Positions 34,470-44,284 of a stretch of 64,000 nucleotides of DNA are shown here, in pieces. Positions within the stretch are counted from its first letter, which is position 1. Each line of letters begins with the position of its first letter. Under the pieces are notes generated by a model. The model searched no databases. It was not told where the DNA came from and saw only the letters and a list, made by a program, of their open reading frames with translations. The DNA comes from an uncultured Bacteroidales bacterium (GTDB taxonomy: Bacteria > Bacteroidota > Bacteroidia > Bacteroidales > Bacteroidaceae), in contig CADCAG010000001.1 in NCBI GenBank assembly GCA_902799355.1, forward strand, positions 46,435 through 110,434, in the 5' to 3' direction. A program made the translations under genes and the position numbers.

Positions 34470-35732
34470 TTAATTGGCTTTTTTCTTGCGTTGATGGCCT
34501 CTGTGGTTACCTCTGCCTCTTCCTTTGCCTCCATGGTTATGTCCTCCTCTGCCTCGCGAACTCTTGCGGGGGGCTGACGTCTTGTATTCTGGTCCTTCAC
34601 CCAGTCCTTCCGGTAGCGGGTTCTTCAGGATGTCTTTCTCCAGGAAGCGCTCAATGTCGGCAAAGTAGCGCATGTCGGCATCCGAGACAAAGGTGATGGC
34701 TACACCATCGCGCTGGGCACGAGCCGTTCGTCCTATGCGGTGTACATAGTCCTCTGCATCGTGAGGAACGTCGTAGTTGATGACCATGAGGATGTCGTCG
34801 ATGTCAATGCCTCGTGCCACAATATCGGTGGCTACCAGTACATCGATCTGTCCTGCCTTGAATTTGTACATCACCTCGTCACGCTCAGCCTGCGAGAGGT
34901 CGCTGTGCATGGGAGCACAGTTTATCTTCATGTGTTTCAGTTCGCGAGTGATATCTTTCACCTTGTCTTTCTTGCCAGAGAAGATGATGACGCGCTGTAG
35001 TTCGCCAGCTTTGAACAGGTGGCGGATAATGCCCAATTTCTGCGGCTCGTAGCAGACATAGGCTGACTGCTGAATCTTTTCTGCAGGTTTTGATACGGCA
35101 ATCTTTACCTCTGCAGGATGGTCGAGCAGGGTGCGTGCCAACTGCTGAATCTTGGTGGGCATGGTGGCTGAGAACATGATGGTCTGGTGGTTCTCAGGCA
35201 GCATCTTGGCGATGCTCAATATATCGTCAGAAAAGCCCATGTCGAGCATACGGTCGGCCTCGTCGAGTACAAAGAATGATAGCTTCGATAAGTCCAGATG
35301 TCCCATGCGGATATGCGACAGCAAGCGTCCTGGCGTGGCGATAATCACGTCAGCACCCATCTTCAGACCTTTCGTCTCAACGTCAAAGCGGTTGCCGTCG
35401 TTGCCACCATATACAGCTACGCTGCTGACACCGTCAAGATAGTAGCCGAAGCCTTGCATGGCTTGGTCTATTTGTTGAGCCAGCTCACGGGTGGGTGACA
35501 TGATGATGCAGTTGACGGCATCGCGTGGAAAACCACCATCGTCGAGCATGCTGAGAATGGGCAGCAGATAAGCTGCTGTCTTACCTGTTCCTGTTTGGGC
35601 TACGCCGATAAGGTCTTGGCCGTCAAGTATTTTTGGTATACACTGTTCCTGAATGGGGGTCATCTCCTCGAAGTGCATGTCATAAAGTGCATCGAGGATG
35701 TTATCGTTTAAATATGTCTCTTCAAATGTCAT
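34470..35732 (-). CDS. DEAD-box RNA helicase (RhlE-like)
   Basis: The 420-residue protein shows the full DEAD-box set: Q motif EMTPIQEQCIP, AQTGTGKTAAYLL near residue 46, PTRELAQQ, VLDEADRMLDMGF near 155, SATMP, ARGIDIDD and HRIGRTARAQRDG near 332. It ends in a basic Gly/Arg/His-rich tail (RGRGGHNHGGKGRGRG), an unstructured RNA-binding extension typical of RhlE relatives. Likely roles are ribosome assembly or cold adaptation. It stands between rpoD and the LptG gene, all on the minus strand. Confidence 0.9.
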   Translation of the reverse strand: MTFEETYLNDNILDALYDMHFEEMTPIQEQCIPKILDGQDLIGVAQTGTGKTAAYLLPILSMLDDGGFPRDAVNCIIMSPTRELAQQIDQAMQGFGYYLDGVSSVAVYGGNDGNRFDVETKGLKMGADVIIATPGRLLSHIRMGHLDLSKLSFFVLDEADRMLDMGFSDDILSIAKMLPENHQTIMFSATMPTKIQQLARTLLDHPAEVKIAVSKPAEKIQQSAYVCYEPQKLGIIRHLFKAGELQRVIIFSGKKDKVKDITRELKHMKINCAPMHSDLSQAERDEVMYKFKAGQIDVLVATDIVARGIDIDDILMVINYDVPHDAEDYVHRIGRTARAQRDGVAITFVSDADMRYFADIERFLEKDILKNPLPEGLGEGPEYKTSAPRKSSRGRGGHNHGGKGRGRGNHRGHQRKKKAN

Positions 35733-35748
35733 TTAACTTTTTTCTTTC

Positions 35749-35762
35749 TACTATCTACTATC
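35749..35762 (-). repeat. Heptanucleotide repeat before the DEAD-box gene
   Basis: Two exact GATAGTA units (minus strand) lie in the 37-bp gap upstream of the helicase start codon, followed by A-rich sequence. Confidence 0.6.
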
Positions 35763-35769
35763 AACTAGT

Positions 35770-36945
35770 TTAGTTCGGTGCTTTTTTATAACAATAGTAT
35801 GCAATGAAGGCATACAGGATATTTGGAATCCATGCAGCCAGAATAGGTGGCGTATCGGCATTGATGGCGAAGGTGGCACTTACCGTCTGTAACAGAATAT
35901 AAGTGAACGACAGTGCTAGTCCGATACCCAGATACATACCCATTCCACCTTTACGTTTGCGCGACGACAGGGATACACCGATGATGGTTAGAATAAACGA
36001 GGCAAACGATGTCGCTATGCGTTTGTGGTACTCCACCTCATATTGCACTACATTGCTGGATCCACGTTGTTGCTGTTTGGAGATATAGCGCTTCAGCTCT
36101 GGCGATGTGAAGGTCTCCTGCTGACCAGAGGAGAAGACAAGGTCGATGGGTTCCATCTGTATCAGCGTGTCTATCTCGAAACCACTGGTAATCTCCTCGC
36201 GCATGCCTTTCAGCGTACGGATCTTGTAGTTGCGGGCCTTCCAGTGGTAGCGCTCCTCGGCAATGGTGTCATACTGGATGACGTTGGCGTTCATCTGTGA
36301 TACCATCTTTTTGTTCTCAAACTTATACAGCGCGAAGCCGTAGCCCGTCTTACGGATATCGTCGTATTGCGAGATATAAGCCACCACACCCTTGTCGACC
36401 ATCAGCTGGATGTTCGATGCCGACGTGTTCTTGCTGTTGTTCTTGTAGAGCGATTCGAAGTCATGGCGTACCACCGTACCCTTGGGAATGATATATGAGC
36501 CGAGGTAGAAGTTGAGCAAAGCGATGAGTGCTGCCGAGATAATATAGGGGCGCAGCAGTCGCTTGAAACTCATGCCACACGCCAGCATCGCGATAATCTC
36601 TGAGTTGCCTGCCAGCTTGGAGGTGAAGAAGATGACGGCAATGAAGACGAACAGCGGTGAGAAAAGGTTGGCAAAGTAGGGCACGAAGTTGGCGTAGTAG
36701 TCGAAGACGATGGCGCGCAACGGTGCATTGTTGGAGGTGAACTTCGCCAGGTTCTCGTTGACATCGAAGACGATAGATATCGAGATAATCAGGACGATAG
36801 AGTAGATGTAGGTGCCAATGAACTTGTTGATGATATACCAGTCCATGCGCTTGACTTCTCGAAGCAGATTAAACTTCGATAGCCATATTAATGCCCATAG
36901 CGTCTTGGCTTTCTTCAATATGTTATGCGGTAGCGTTATTTTCAC
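35770..36945 (-). CDS. lptG: LptF/LptG family permease
   Basis: The 391-residue inner-membrane protein belongs to the YjgP/YjgQ family of lipopolysaccharide export permeases. Membrane segments lie near 46-65, 95-115 and 138-158, and three more are in the last 100 residues. A periplasmic domain sits between (about 160-290). The family motif region SEIIAMLACGMSFKRLLRP is near 113-131. With LptB and LptF it extracts LPS from the inner membrane. The GTG at 36945 starts 2 bp after the tgt stop; ATG 36846 (MDWYIINKF) is an alternative if the basic N-terminal stretch is untranslated. Confidence 0.85.
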   Translation of the reverse strand: MKITLPHNILKKAKTLWALIWLSKFNLLREVKRMDWYIINKFIGTYIYSIVLIISISIVFDVNENLAKFTSNNAPLRAIVFDYYANFVPYFANLFSPLFVFIAVIFFTSKLAGNSEIIAMLACGMSFKRLLRPYIISAALIALLNFYLGSYIIPKGTVVRHDFESLYKNNSKNTSASNIQLMVDKGVVAYISQYDDIRKTGYGFALYKFENKKMVSQMNANVIQYDTIAEERYHWKARNYKIRTLKGMREEITSGFEIDTLIQMEPIDLVFSSGQQETFTSPELKRYISKQQQRGSSNVVQYEVEYHKRIATSFASFILTIIGVSLSSRKRKGGMGMYLGIGLALSFTYILLQTVSATFAINADTPPILAAWIPNILYAFIAYYCYKKAPN

Positions 36946-36947
36946 TT

Positions 36948-38090
36948 TTATCTTCTTCGTCCTAAGTTATCTATTACCGAGCGCTTCCATTGCGTGAAGT
37001 CACCTTGTTCTATATGCGTGCGCGCGTCCGTGACCAGTCGCAGGTAGAATGCTAGATTATGGATGCTGGCAATCTGCATGGCCAACAACTCCTGGGCCTT
37101 GAACAGGTGATGCAGGTAAGCCTTTGAGTGGATGCGGTCAATGTCGCAGCCATCGGGGTCGATGGGTGAGAAGTCGTCTTGCCACTTCTGGTTGCGCATG
37201 TTCATCGTACCCTCATAGGTGAACAACATGGCATTGCGGCCATTACGGGTAGGCATCACACAGTCGAACATGTCGACGCCACGTTCGATGGCTTCCAGAA
37301 TATTCTGAGGCGTTCCCACACCCATCAGATAGCGGGGGCGGTCCTTGGGCAGGATGTCGTTGACCACCTCTATCATCTCGTACATCACCTCCGTAGGCTC
37401 GCCAACTGCCAGTCCACCGATGGAGGCGCCACCTCCGTCATTCAGCTTGCCCAGCGTGTCTACCACGTGTTTGGCAGCATCCTGTCGCAGGTCTTTATAG
37501 GTACAGCCCTGTACGATGGGGAACAGTGTCTGGTTATGACCATACAGCGGCTCCGTCTCGTTGAAGCGTTTCACGCAACGTTCCAGCCAGCGCTGCGTCA
37601 GTTTGAGCGAGTTCTTGGCATACTGGTAGTCGCTCTGTCCTGGAGGACACTCGTCGAAGGCCATCATGATATCGGCACCAATGACGCGCTCTGTGTCCAT
37701 CACGTTCTCTGGTGTGAAGATGTGCTTCGAACCATCGATGTGGCTGCGGAACTCACAACCTTCTTCCTTCAGCTTACGGATGCCCGTCAGTGAGAATACC
37801 TGGAAACCGCCAGAGTCCGTCAGAATGGGACGGTCCCATGTGTTGAACTTATGCAGACCACCAGCCTTGCGCAGAATGTCTAGTCCTGGGCGCAGGTACA
37901 GATGGTAGGTGTTGCCCAGAATGATTTGTGCTTTCACTTGCTCGCGGAGCTCAGCAAAGTGTACACCCTTTACGCTTCCCACTGTACCCACAGGCATGAA
38001 GATAGGAGTCTTGATAGGGCCGTGGTCTGTGGTAATCAGTCCTGTACGGGCAATGCTATACTGGTCGTTATGTTGTACTTCGAACCTCAT
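36948..38090 (-). CDS. tgt: tRNA-guanine transglycosylase Tgt with incomplete zinc site
   Basis: The 380-residue TIM-barrel enzyme has the catalytic regions LTDSGGFQVFSL near residue 90 and FDCVMPTRNGRN near 265, plus GGLAVGE near 215. It swaps guanine 34 for a queuosine precursor in four tRNAs. In the usual zinc site C-x-C-x2-C, only the first cysteine is present (GCDIDRI near 305); the later histidine (ASIHN) remains. Its ATG shares one base with the lon stop, and lptG follows after 2 bp. The enzyme call is secure from the active site; loss of zinc binding is read directly from sequence. Confidence 0.93.
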   Translation of the reverse strand: MRFEVQHNDQYSIARTGLITTDHGPIKTPIFMPVGTVGSVKGVHFAELREQVKAQIILGNTYHLYLRPGLDILRKAGGLHKFNTWDRPILTDSGGFQVFSLTGIRKLKEEGCEFRSHIDGSKHIFTPENVMDTERVIGADIMMAFDECPPGQSDYQYAKNSLKLTQRWLERCVKRFNETEPLYGHNQTLFPIVQGCTYKDLRQDAAKHVVDTLGKLNDGGGASIGGLAVGEPTEVMYEMIEVVNDILPKDRPRYLMGVGTPQNILEAIERGVDMFDCVMPTRNGRNAMLFTYEGTMNMRNQKWQDDFSPIDPDGCDIDRIHSKAYLHHLFKAQELLAMQIASIHNLAFYLRLVTDARTHIEQGDFTQWKRSVIDNLGRRR

Positions 38091-40543
38091 TAGTTTTTCT
38101 TCTCTTCTTTCTCGTCAGGAATTTCGAATACCATCGGGTGTTCCACCATCTCGTCAGTCAGGGCGAATTTCCATACGTCCTGCACGTTCTCTACATAGTG
38201 GAACGTGACGCCCTTGAGGTACATCTCAGGAATCTCGTTGATGTCTTTCTCGTTCTCCTTACACATCACGATGTCGGTGATGCCTGCACGCTTGGCAGCC
38301 AGAATCTTCTCCTTGATGCCACCTACGGGCAGCACCTTGCCACGCAGCGTAATCTCACCCGTCATTGCTGTGTTCTTGCGTACCTTGCGCTGGGTCAATG
38401 CCGAGGCGATACTGGTTGCGATGGTGATACCTGCCGAAGGACCGTCTTTGGGTGTAGCACCCTCGGGTACGTGGATGTGGATGTTCCAATGGTCGAAGAT
38501 ACGGTAGTCGATGCCCAGCAAGTCGACATGTGCCTTGACATACTCCAATGCAATCACTGCCGACTCCTTCATAACGTCGCCCAGGTTACCTGTCAGCGTC
38601 AGTTTGCCTGCCTTACCCTTCGACAGCGAGGTCTCGATGAACAGTATCTCACCGCCCACGCTGGTCCATGCCAGTCCTGTCACCACACCAGCATAGGCAT
38701 TGCCCTGATAGATATCGCGATAGAAGGGTGGCTTGCCCAGCAGGTCCTCCAATTCTGTGGGAGTAATCTTATCGAAGGGCAGCTCGCCATTTGTGGCATA
38801 TTTCACAGCTACCTTGCGCAGGGCTTTGTTGACCTGCTTCTCCAACTGGCGCACACCACTCTCGCGGGTGTACTGCTCGATGATTTTCTCAATGGCAGCC
38901 TTGTTGAAGGTCAGCTTCTGGTCTTTCAGACCTGTGTTGTCCTTCTCCTTGGGTACGAGGTGGCGCTTGGCAATCTCGTATTTCTCCTCAGTGATATAGC
39001 CGCTGACCTCGATAATCTCCATACGGTCGAGTAGGGGACGGGGAATGGTGCTGAGGTTGTTGGCAGTAGCGATGAACATCACCTTCGATAGGTCGTAGTC
39101 TACGTCCAGATAGTTGTCGTGGAAGGCATTGTTCTGCTCTGGGTCGAGCACTTCCAGCAGCGCACTGGCGGGGTCGCCATTGTGCGTATTCTGCGTCACC
39201 TTGTCAATCTCGTCAAGGATGAAGACAGGATTCGATGAACCTGCCTTCTGGATATTCTTGATAATGCGGCCAGGCATGGCACCGATATAAGTGCGACGGT
39301 GTCCGCGAATCTCGGCTTCGTCATGCAGACCACCAAGGCTGACGCGTACATACTTACGCTTCAGAGCGTCGGCTATCGACTTACCCAGCGAGGTTTTACC
39401 CACTCCAGGAGGGCCATAGAGACAGAGGATAGGACTCTTCAGGTCGCCACGCAATGACAGCACGGCGATATATTCCAGGATGCGCTCCTTGACCTTCTCC
39501 ATACCGTAGTGGTCGCGGTCCAGTATCTTCTGGGCGCGCTTCAGGTCCAGGTCGTCCTTAGTGTACTCACCCCACGGCAGTCCCACCAGTGTCTGCAGGT
39601 AGGTCAGCTGCACGTTGAAGTCGGGCGAGTTGGGATTCACCTGATCCAGCTTCTCCAGTTCCTTGTAGAAAAACTTCTCAACATCCTCAGGCCACTTTTT
39701 GTTGGCAGCCTTCTCCAGCAGTTCCTTCTTCTCAGGGGTGCTTTCGTTGCCCATCTCTGCCTGCAGGTTCTTAATCTGCTGCTGTAGGAAGTAGTTGCGC
39801 TGCTGTTCGTCGATGTCGTCACGAGTCTTGTTGCGGATGTCCAGTTTCAGACTCTGCAGGTTAATTTCGCGGTTGACGATACGCATAGTGCTGAACAAAC
39901 GTTCCTTGATGCTGTCAAGCGTCAGCAGAGCCATCTTCTCCTTCACGCTGAAAGGTAAGTTCGAGCAGATGAAGTTTAGCGCCATCATGTTGTTGGCCAC
40001 ATTCTTGATGGCAAACGAGGCCTCTTCGGGAATTTCGTCGTTCATGTGGATGTATTCAGCAGCCTGGTTGCGCAGGTCTTCTACTGCTGTCTTAAACTCC
40101 ATGTCGCGCTTGTCCGGCTCCTCTTCGGGGGCTGCAGCCACGCGGCCGATGATGTACGGCTGGTATTTCAGCAGTTCCAACAGGCGCATACGGCCCAGAC
40201 CCTGCACGATGGCAGTGATGTTGCCATTGGGCAACGTCAGTATCTTCAACACTTTCGCGAAGACACCCATGTCGTAGAGGTCAGCACGAATGGGACTCTC
40301 TACCTCAGGATCTCGCTGACAAACCACACCAATGAGCCCGTCCTTCTTCTCGGCCTTGCGAATGAGCGTCATGCTCGACTCGCGACCAATAAGAATGGGT
40401 GATACGACACCTGGAAACAATACCAGATTGCGCACAGCTAGAATAGGCAATGCGTCGGGCATTTCCATATTCACCAGGTCGCTATAATCACCGTCTACAT
40501 CGGCTATCATCTGGAACGACCTGTTCTTGTTATCCATGTACAT
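38090..40543 (-). CDS. lon: Lon ATP-dependent protease
   Basis: The roughly 817-residue protein has the Lon N-domain ([19 protein letters not shown] near residue 30), the AAA+ module with [11 protein letters not shown] near 380 and FILDEIDKV near 440, and the C-terminal protease domain with catalytic Ser in PKDGPSAGI near 705 and Lys in [10 protein letters not shown] near 748. It degrades damaged and regulatory proteins. ATGs at 40561, 40543 and 40537 are all possible. I use 40543, because a TACCTTTG box at 40570-40577 would leave no room for a leader if 40561 were used. Confidence 0.94.
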   Translation of the reverse strand: MYMDNKNRSFQMIADVDGDYSDLVNMEMPDALPILAVRNLVLFPGVVSPILIGRESSMTLIRKAEKKDGLIGVVCQRDPEVESPIRADLYDMGVFAKVLKILTLPNGNITAIVQGLGRMRLLELLKYQPYIIGRVAAAPEEEPDKRDMEFKTAVEDLRNQAAEYIHMNDEIPEEASFAIKNVANNMMALNFICSNLPFSVKEKMALLTLDSIKERLFSTMRIVNREINLQSLKLDIRNKTRDDIDEQQRNYFLQQQIKNLQAEMGNESTPEKKELLEKAANKKWPEDVEKFFYKELEKLDQVNPNSPDFNVQLTYLQTLVGLPWGEYTKDDLDLKRAQKILDRDHYGMEKVKERILEYIAVLSLRGDLKSPILCLYGPPGVGKTSLGKSIADALKRKYVRVSLGGLHDEAEIRGHRRTYIGAMPGRIIKNIQKAGSSNPVFILDEIDKVTQNTHNGDPASALLEVLDPEQNNAFHDNYLDVDYDLSKVMFIATANNLSTIPRPLLDRMEIIEVSGYITEEKYEIAKRHLVPKEKDNTGLKDQKLTFNKAAIEKIIEQYTRESGVRQLEKQVNKALRKVAVKYATNGELPFDKITPTELEDLLGKPPFYRDIYQGNAYAGVVTGLAWTSVGGEILFIETSLSKGKAGKLTLTGNLGDVMKESAVIALEYVKAHVDLLGIDYRIFDHWNIHIHVPEGATPKDGPSAGITIATSIASALTQRKVRKNTAMTGEITLRGKVLPVGGIKEKILAAKRAGITDIVMCKENEKDINEIPEMYLKGVTFHYVENVQDVWKFALTDEMVEHPMVFEIPDEKEEKKN

Positions 40544-40629
40544 TGTAATTTTCTCTTCCATACGAGCTGCAAAGGTACGACTTTTTTTTGAAATAACGCG
40601 CACGCGATAAGATATTTTAATAACTTCGG

Positions 40630-43413
40630 TCACTTGATGACCAACGCGCGGTCGATGGCGTCCTTCAAAGCAATGGCATGAGTCGTGCTTCCTGTCACCA
40701 GCTTCTTTTGTAGTTGTTTGAGCGTCTGTAGGATGTATGGGCGCTTGCTGTTATTCAGGTGGCTAATGAGTGTGTTGACGTATTGGCTCTGCAGTGTTTT
40801 GCGGTAGGGGGTGAGGCTGGCTTGTGTTGCGTCTTTCATAATCAGACGGCTCAGGTCAGCAAGATATTCATCGGCCTTGTAGAGGTCGTTGAGTGAATAC
40901 AGACGGTAGATGAGGCGATTGATGTTACGAGTAGCAACAACTCGGGTGAGATCATTGGGGTCGGCCTCTAGGCGCTTGGCGTAAGGAACATTGCGCAACC
41001 AGACGGGCTCGTTGAAGATATGACGCTCCACGTACTGCATCGCTTTCATCTGCTTCTCACGGGGTTGTGGACGATAAACGTCGCCTTGCTCATCGATGGT
41101 CTTGAAGTTTTCCAACTGCCCACCGATGTTGTTGATGACGTGGCCGTTATAGCGCTGGAACTGGTCAAGAATCTTGTCGTACATACTCCTGAGGTTCTCG
41201 TTGTAGATGTCATCCTCGGAACGGGTCCACTCAGGCAACTTCAGGATTTCACGCTTCAGATTCAGGATACCGTATTCGCTGGCCTTGACAGCATCGTCTC
41301 CCAGGTCTTCGGTCTGGCGACGAGGGTCGTCCTGATCGGTCTCACCATCGCCCCACCAGAGGCGTGGGTTACTAGCTACACCCTCTTTCGTAAACAAGGA
41401 CTGCAAGGCACTATAGTCCGCATATTCATCCTTGGCATCGAGCATGGGCGTATAGCCCCACTGGATGGCCCATATGTCATAATCATTGATGCGTGGGAAG
41501 ATTTCATGCTGGGTCATGCCGTCTTCGGGCTGTGCCACGTAGTTGAATCGTGCATAGTCCATGATACTGGGCGTGTGGCCATGTTCCTCGACCCATGCCT
41601 TGTCGCGCAGTTTCTCGACAGGTACAGAACTGGAGGCACCGAAGTTGTGGCGCAGACCGAGTGTATGTCCAACCTCATGCGAGGAAACAAAGCGGATGAG
41701 CTGTCCCATCAGTTCCTCGTCGTAGTGCATCTTACGGGCTGCCTCGTCAATCGAAGAGGCCTGTACCATATACCAGTCGTGAACGAGTGACATCACGTTG
41801 TGGTACCAGCAGATGTGGCTCTCCAGAATCTCGCCAGTACGAGGATCGCTGACATGAGGTCCGTAGGCGTTAGCGATAGGTGAAGCCAGATAGCGTATGA
41901 CAGAGAAACGGGCGTCTTCCATAGACATCAGACTGTCCTTTCCCTCAGGCCACTCAAGGGCATAGATAGCATTCTTGAAGCCCGCCTTCTCAAAGGCTTT
42001 CTGCCAGTCGTTCACACCGGCGATAAGGTATTTGCGCCATTGTTTGGGTGTGGCTGGGTCGATGTAATAGACAATCGGCTTGATGGGTTCTACCAGCTCA
42101 CCGCGACGCATCTTTTCTACGTCTTCTGGACGAGGCTCCAGGCGCCAACGGCTGATAAAGCGCTTTGCCTTGACGCGCTGCTGTCCGTCATTATAGCTGT
42201 TGAAGCCATGGGTGAAATATCCGACACGCGGGTCGTAGAAACGGGGTTTCATCAGGTTGGTGGGAAGCAGTACAAACGAGAGGTTGATGCCGAACGTCAC
42301 TCTGTCGGTGCTCCGTGCTGAGGCAAGTCTGCCAGTAGAATTATAGGTTTTTACCATGCGTACCTCGGTATTCAGGGGGAAGGACTTGATATCCTCAACA
42401 TACGATAGTTCCTTGAACATATTGGTAAGCTGGAATTGTGACTTCATCGAACGAGGCAGGGCGGTGTTGGGATTGTCCTCGGTGAGGAAGCCAGTCACCT
42501 TGATCTTGTAAAGCTTGTTGGTGTGAGACTCTATCTTGAACGAGGCGATGATAGGATTCTCGTTGGAGACGATGATGGCTTTGTTGATGCTTTGTGTAGA
42601 GTCGCTTACGTTGACAAAGAGTCGTACACGCAACAGCAGTCGGTTGTCGACGCCCTTTTGGAAATAGACAGTCTGCTGACTGATCATCTCGCCTCCAAAC
42701 AGTCCGCTGCCAGAAGGTGTAGATGTGAAACGCGTGGTGTTGAGGAAGTCGCAACCAATGAGTGAATCGGGAATCTCAAAGAACCAGTCGTTCTCCTCCT
42801 TGAGCACATTGAACATACCTTTACGGTATAGGCTGTATTTGGGGGCTGGCTTCTGAGCTAGGCTCATGGCCTCTTTCGGGTCAAACTTCCCTGTTGCCGT
42901 AATTTGCCAGCGGTTGCCCTCATCGGCTGTCTTATGACTGTTGATGACAATCTTGTTAGAGTCGTTGGTGTTGATATACAGCGACTGCCCCTCTTTATTG
43001 GTCGTAGACAACATATATCTGTATTGGCCGTCTGCCTGGCTTTTGTCAAAGGTAAAGGCAGCACCGATATGGTCCACGAATGTGCCATCAGAACTCAGGA
43101 ATTTCTTGGCCGTAGGGCTATAGAGACAGTGCTTTCCGTTGAAGAAGATGAAGGCAAAAGACTTGTCCTTCGCTGGTGCGTCAGGACGGAGTTGTAGGGT
43201 GGTAAGACCTGTACCTTGGGCATTCATGACAATAGTGCCCCGTTTACAGGTAAACGTGTACAGCTTTTTGTTGCTGAATTCTTTTGACGTCTTGTCCTTC
43301 TTGTTTTTCTTTACTTGTTCGGCTTTGGGCTTTGCCGAATCCTTTTTCATCTCGGCGCTTGTCGTCATGCTTATCATGGCGAGAGTCAGCATCAGGGATA
43401 ATACTTTCTTCAT
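40630..43413 (-). CDS. Secreted zinc-dependent metalloprotease (DUF5117/DUF5118 family)
   Basis: The 927-residue protein starts with a signal peptide (KKVLSLMLTLAMISMTTSA), then a Lys-rich stretch, DUF5118/DUF5117-type domains in the first half, and a metzincin-like catalytic region with SSHEVGHTLGLRHNFGAS near residue 578 (HExxH plus third His). The C-terminal 250 residues are helical. It is probably periplasmic or surface-exposed and digests proteins; the substrate is unknown. A TACTTTTG box lies at 43439-43446. It ends 87 bp before lon, whose own promoter lies in that gap. Confidence 0.87.
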   Translation of the reverse strand: MKKVLSLMLTLAMISMTTSAEMKKDSAKPKAEQVKKNKKDKTSKEFSNKKLYTFTCKRGTIVMNAQGTGLTTLQLRPDAPAKDKSFAFIFFNGKHCLYSPTAKKFLSSDGTFVDHIGAAFTFDKSQADGQYRYMLSTTNKEGQSLYINTNDSNKIVINSHKTADEGNRWQITATGKFDPKEAMSLAQKPAPKYSLYRKGMFNVLKEENDWFFEIPDSLIGCDFLNTTRFTSTPSGSGLFGGEMISQQTVYFQKGVDNRLLLRVRLFVNVSDSTQSINKAIIVSNENPIIASFKIESHTNKLYKIKVTGFLTEDNPNTALPRSMKSQFQLTNMFKELSYVEDIKSFPLNTEVRMVKTYNSTGRLASARSTDRVTFGINLSFVLLPTNLMKPRFYDPRVGYFTHGFNSYNDGQQRVKAKRFISRWRLEPRPEDVEKMRRGELVEPIKPIVYYIDPATPKQWRKYLIAGVNDWQKAFEKAGFKNAIYALEWPEGKDSLMSMEDARFSVIRYLASPIANAYGPHVSDPRTGEILESHICWYHNVMSLVHDWYMVQASSIDEAARKMHYDEELMGQLIRFVSSHEVGHTLGLRHNFGASSSVPVEKLRDKAWVEEHGHTPSIMDYARFNYVAQPEDGMTQHEIFPRINDYDIWAIQWGYTPMLDAKDEYADYSALQSLFTKEGVASNPRLWWGDGETDQDDPRRQTEDLGDDAVKASEYGILNLKREILKLPEWTRSEDDIYNENLRSMYDKILDQFQRYNGHVINNIGGQLENFKTIDEQGDVYRPQPREKQMKAMQYVERHIFNEPVWLRNVPYAKRLEADPNDLTRVVATRNINRLIYRLYSLNDLYKADEYLADLSRLIMKDATQASLTPYRKTLQSQYVNTLISHLNNSKRPYILQTLKQLQKKLVTGSTTHAIALKDAIDRALVIK

Positions 43414-43538
43414 AGTCTTATTAGTTAGTTTTTCTGTGCAAAAGTACATAAAAGAGATGAATTAACCATACAATGAGTCCTTTTCTTGTAAGAAAAAACA
43501 TTAATGCACGCTGTTCAGCGTCAATAATGGGGAGAAAA

Positions 43539-43570
43539 TTTGTCAATATTGTTAAAAAATAGTATCTTTG
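43539..43570 (+). promoter_or_regulatory. Promoter of trmN6
   Basis: TTTG at 43539-43542 and TATCTTTG at 43563-43570 have a 20-bp spacer; the ATG lies 21 bp beyond the -7 box. Confidence 0.75.
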
Positions 43571-43591
43571 CGCTTTGTAAACGTATAGGAT

Positions 43592-44251
43592 ATGTTTCAA
43601 TTCAAACAGTTTACCATACAGCAGGAGTTGTGCGCCATGAAGGTGGGTACCGATGGCGTGCTGTTGGGTGCGTGGGCCAAGGGCGGACCACGTATCTTGG
43701 ATGCTGGTACGGGTACGGGAGTCATTGCGTTGATGATGGCGCAGCGCTATCTAGAAGCACAGGTGACTGCGATAGATATTGACGAGGGGGCTGTCAGACA
43801 GGCACAGCAGAACGTGGCGCAGTCACCTTTTCTCACGCAGGTGACGGTGTTGCATGAAACGCTTCAGGAGCATCAGGGAGCGTATGACGCTATTGTTAGC
43901 AATCCGCCGTTTTTTATCGACTCTCTGGCAGCTCCTGATGAGCAGCGAAATATGGCGCGCCATACGGCAACACTGACTTATGCTGAGCTGATGCAGGCTG
44001 CCTATAGGTTGCTGAGCAACGATGGCGAGCTGAGCGTGGTGGTGCCGTTCGACTATCGTCAACGCATGGAGGATGAAGCTATCTTCGTGGGTTTCTTCCC
44101 CAGCAGGGTATGTGCTGTCAAGACAACAGAGAGGAAGCCTGCCAAGCGCTATCTGCTGGCGTTTAGGAAACATCCATGCCCTTGTGAAAAAGAACAACTG
44201 ACGATAGGTTCGGAAGCCTACCGTCAGTTGACTGCTGATTTCTACTTGTGA
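43592..44251 (+). CDS. tRNA1(Val) (adenine37-N6)-methyltransferase (TrmN6/YfiC-like)
   Basis: The 219-residue methyltransferase begins FQFKQFTIQQELCAMKVGTDGVLLGAW, the TrmN6 signature, followed by the SAM site LDAGTGTGVIALMMAQR near residue 37 and the catalytic NPPFF near 108, typical of N6-adenine methylation. It modifies A37 of tRNA-Val. It is transcribed alone from its own promoter and converges with the GH25 gene across a small palindrome. Confidence 0.9.
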   Translation: MFQFKQFTIQQELCAMKVGTDGVLLGAWAKGGPRILDAGTGTGVIALMMAQRYLEAQVTAIDIDEGAVRQAQQNVAQSPFLTQVTVLHETLQEHQGAYDAIVSNPPFFIDSLAAPDEQRNMARHTATLTYAELMQAAYRLLSNDGELSVVVPFDYRQRMEDEAIFVGFFPSRVCAVKTTERKPAKRYLLAFRKHPCPCEKEQLTIGSEAYRQLTADFYL

Positions 44252-44264
44252 TTGCAACGCCACA

Positions 44265-44284
44265 CTCATACCTTAAGGTGTGAG
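44265..44284. terminator. Palindrome between converging trmN6 and GH25 genes
   Basis: CTCATACC and GGTGTGAG pair around a TTAA loop with one G-T wobble. No clear T tract follows on either strand, so terminator function is uncertain. Confidence 0.35.
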
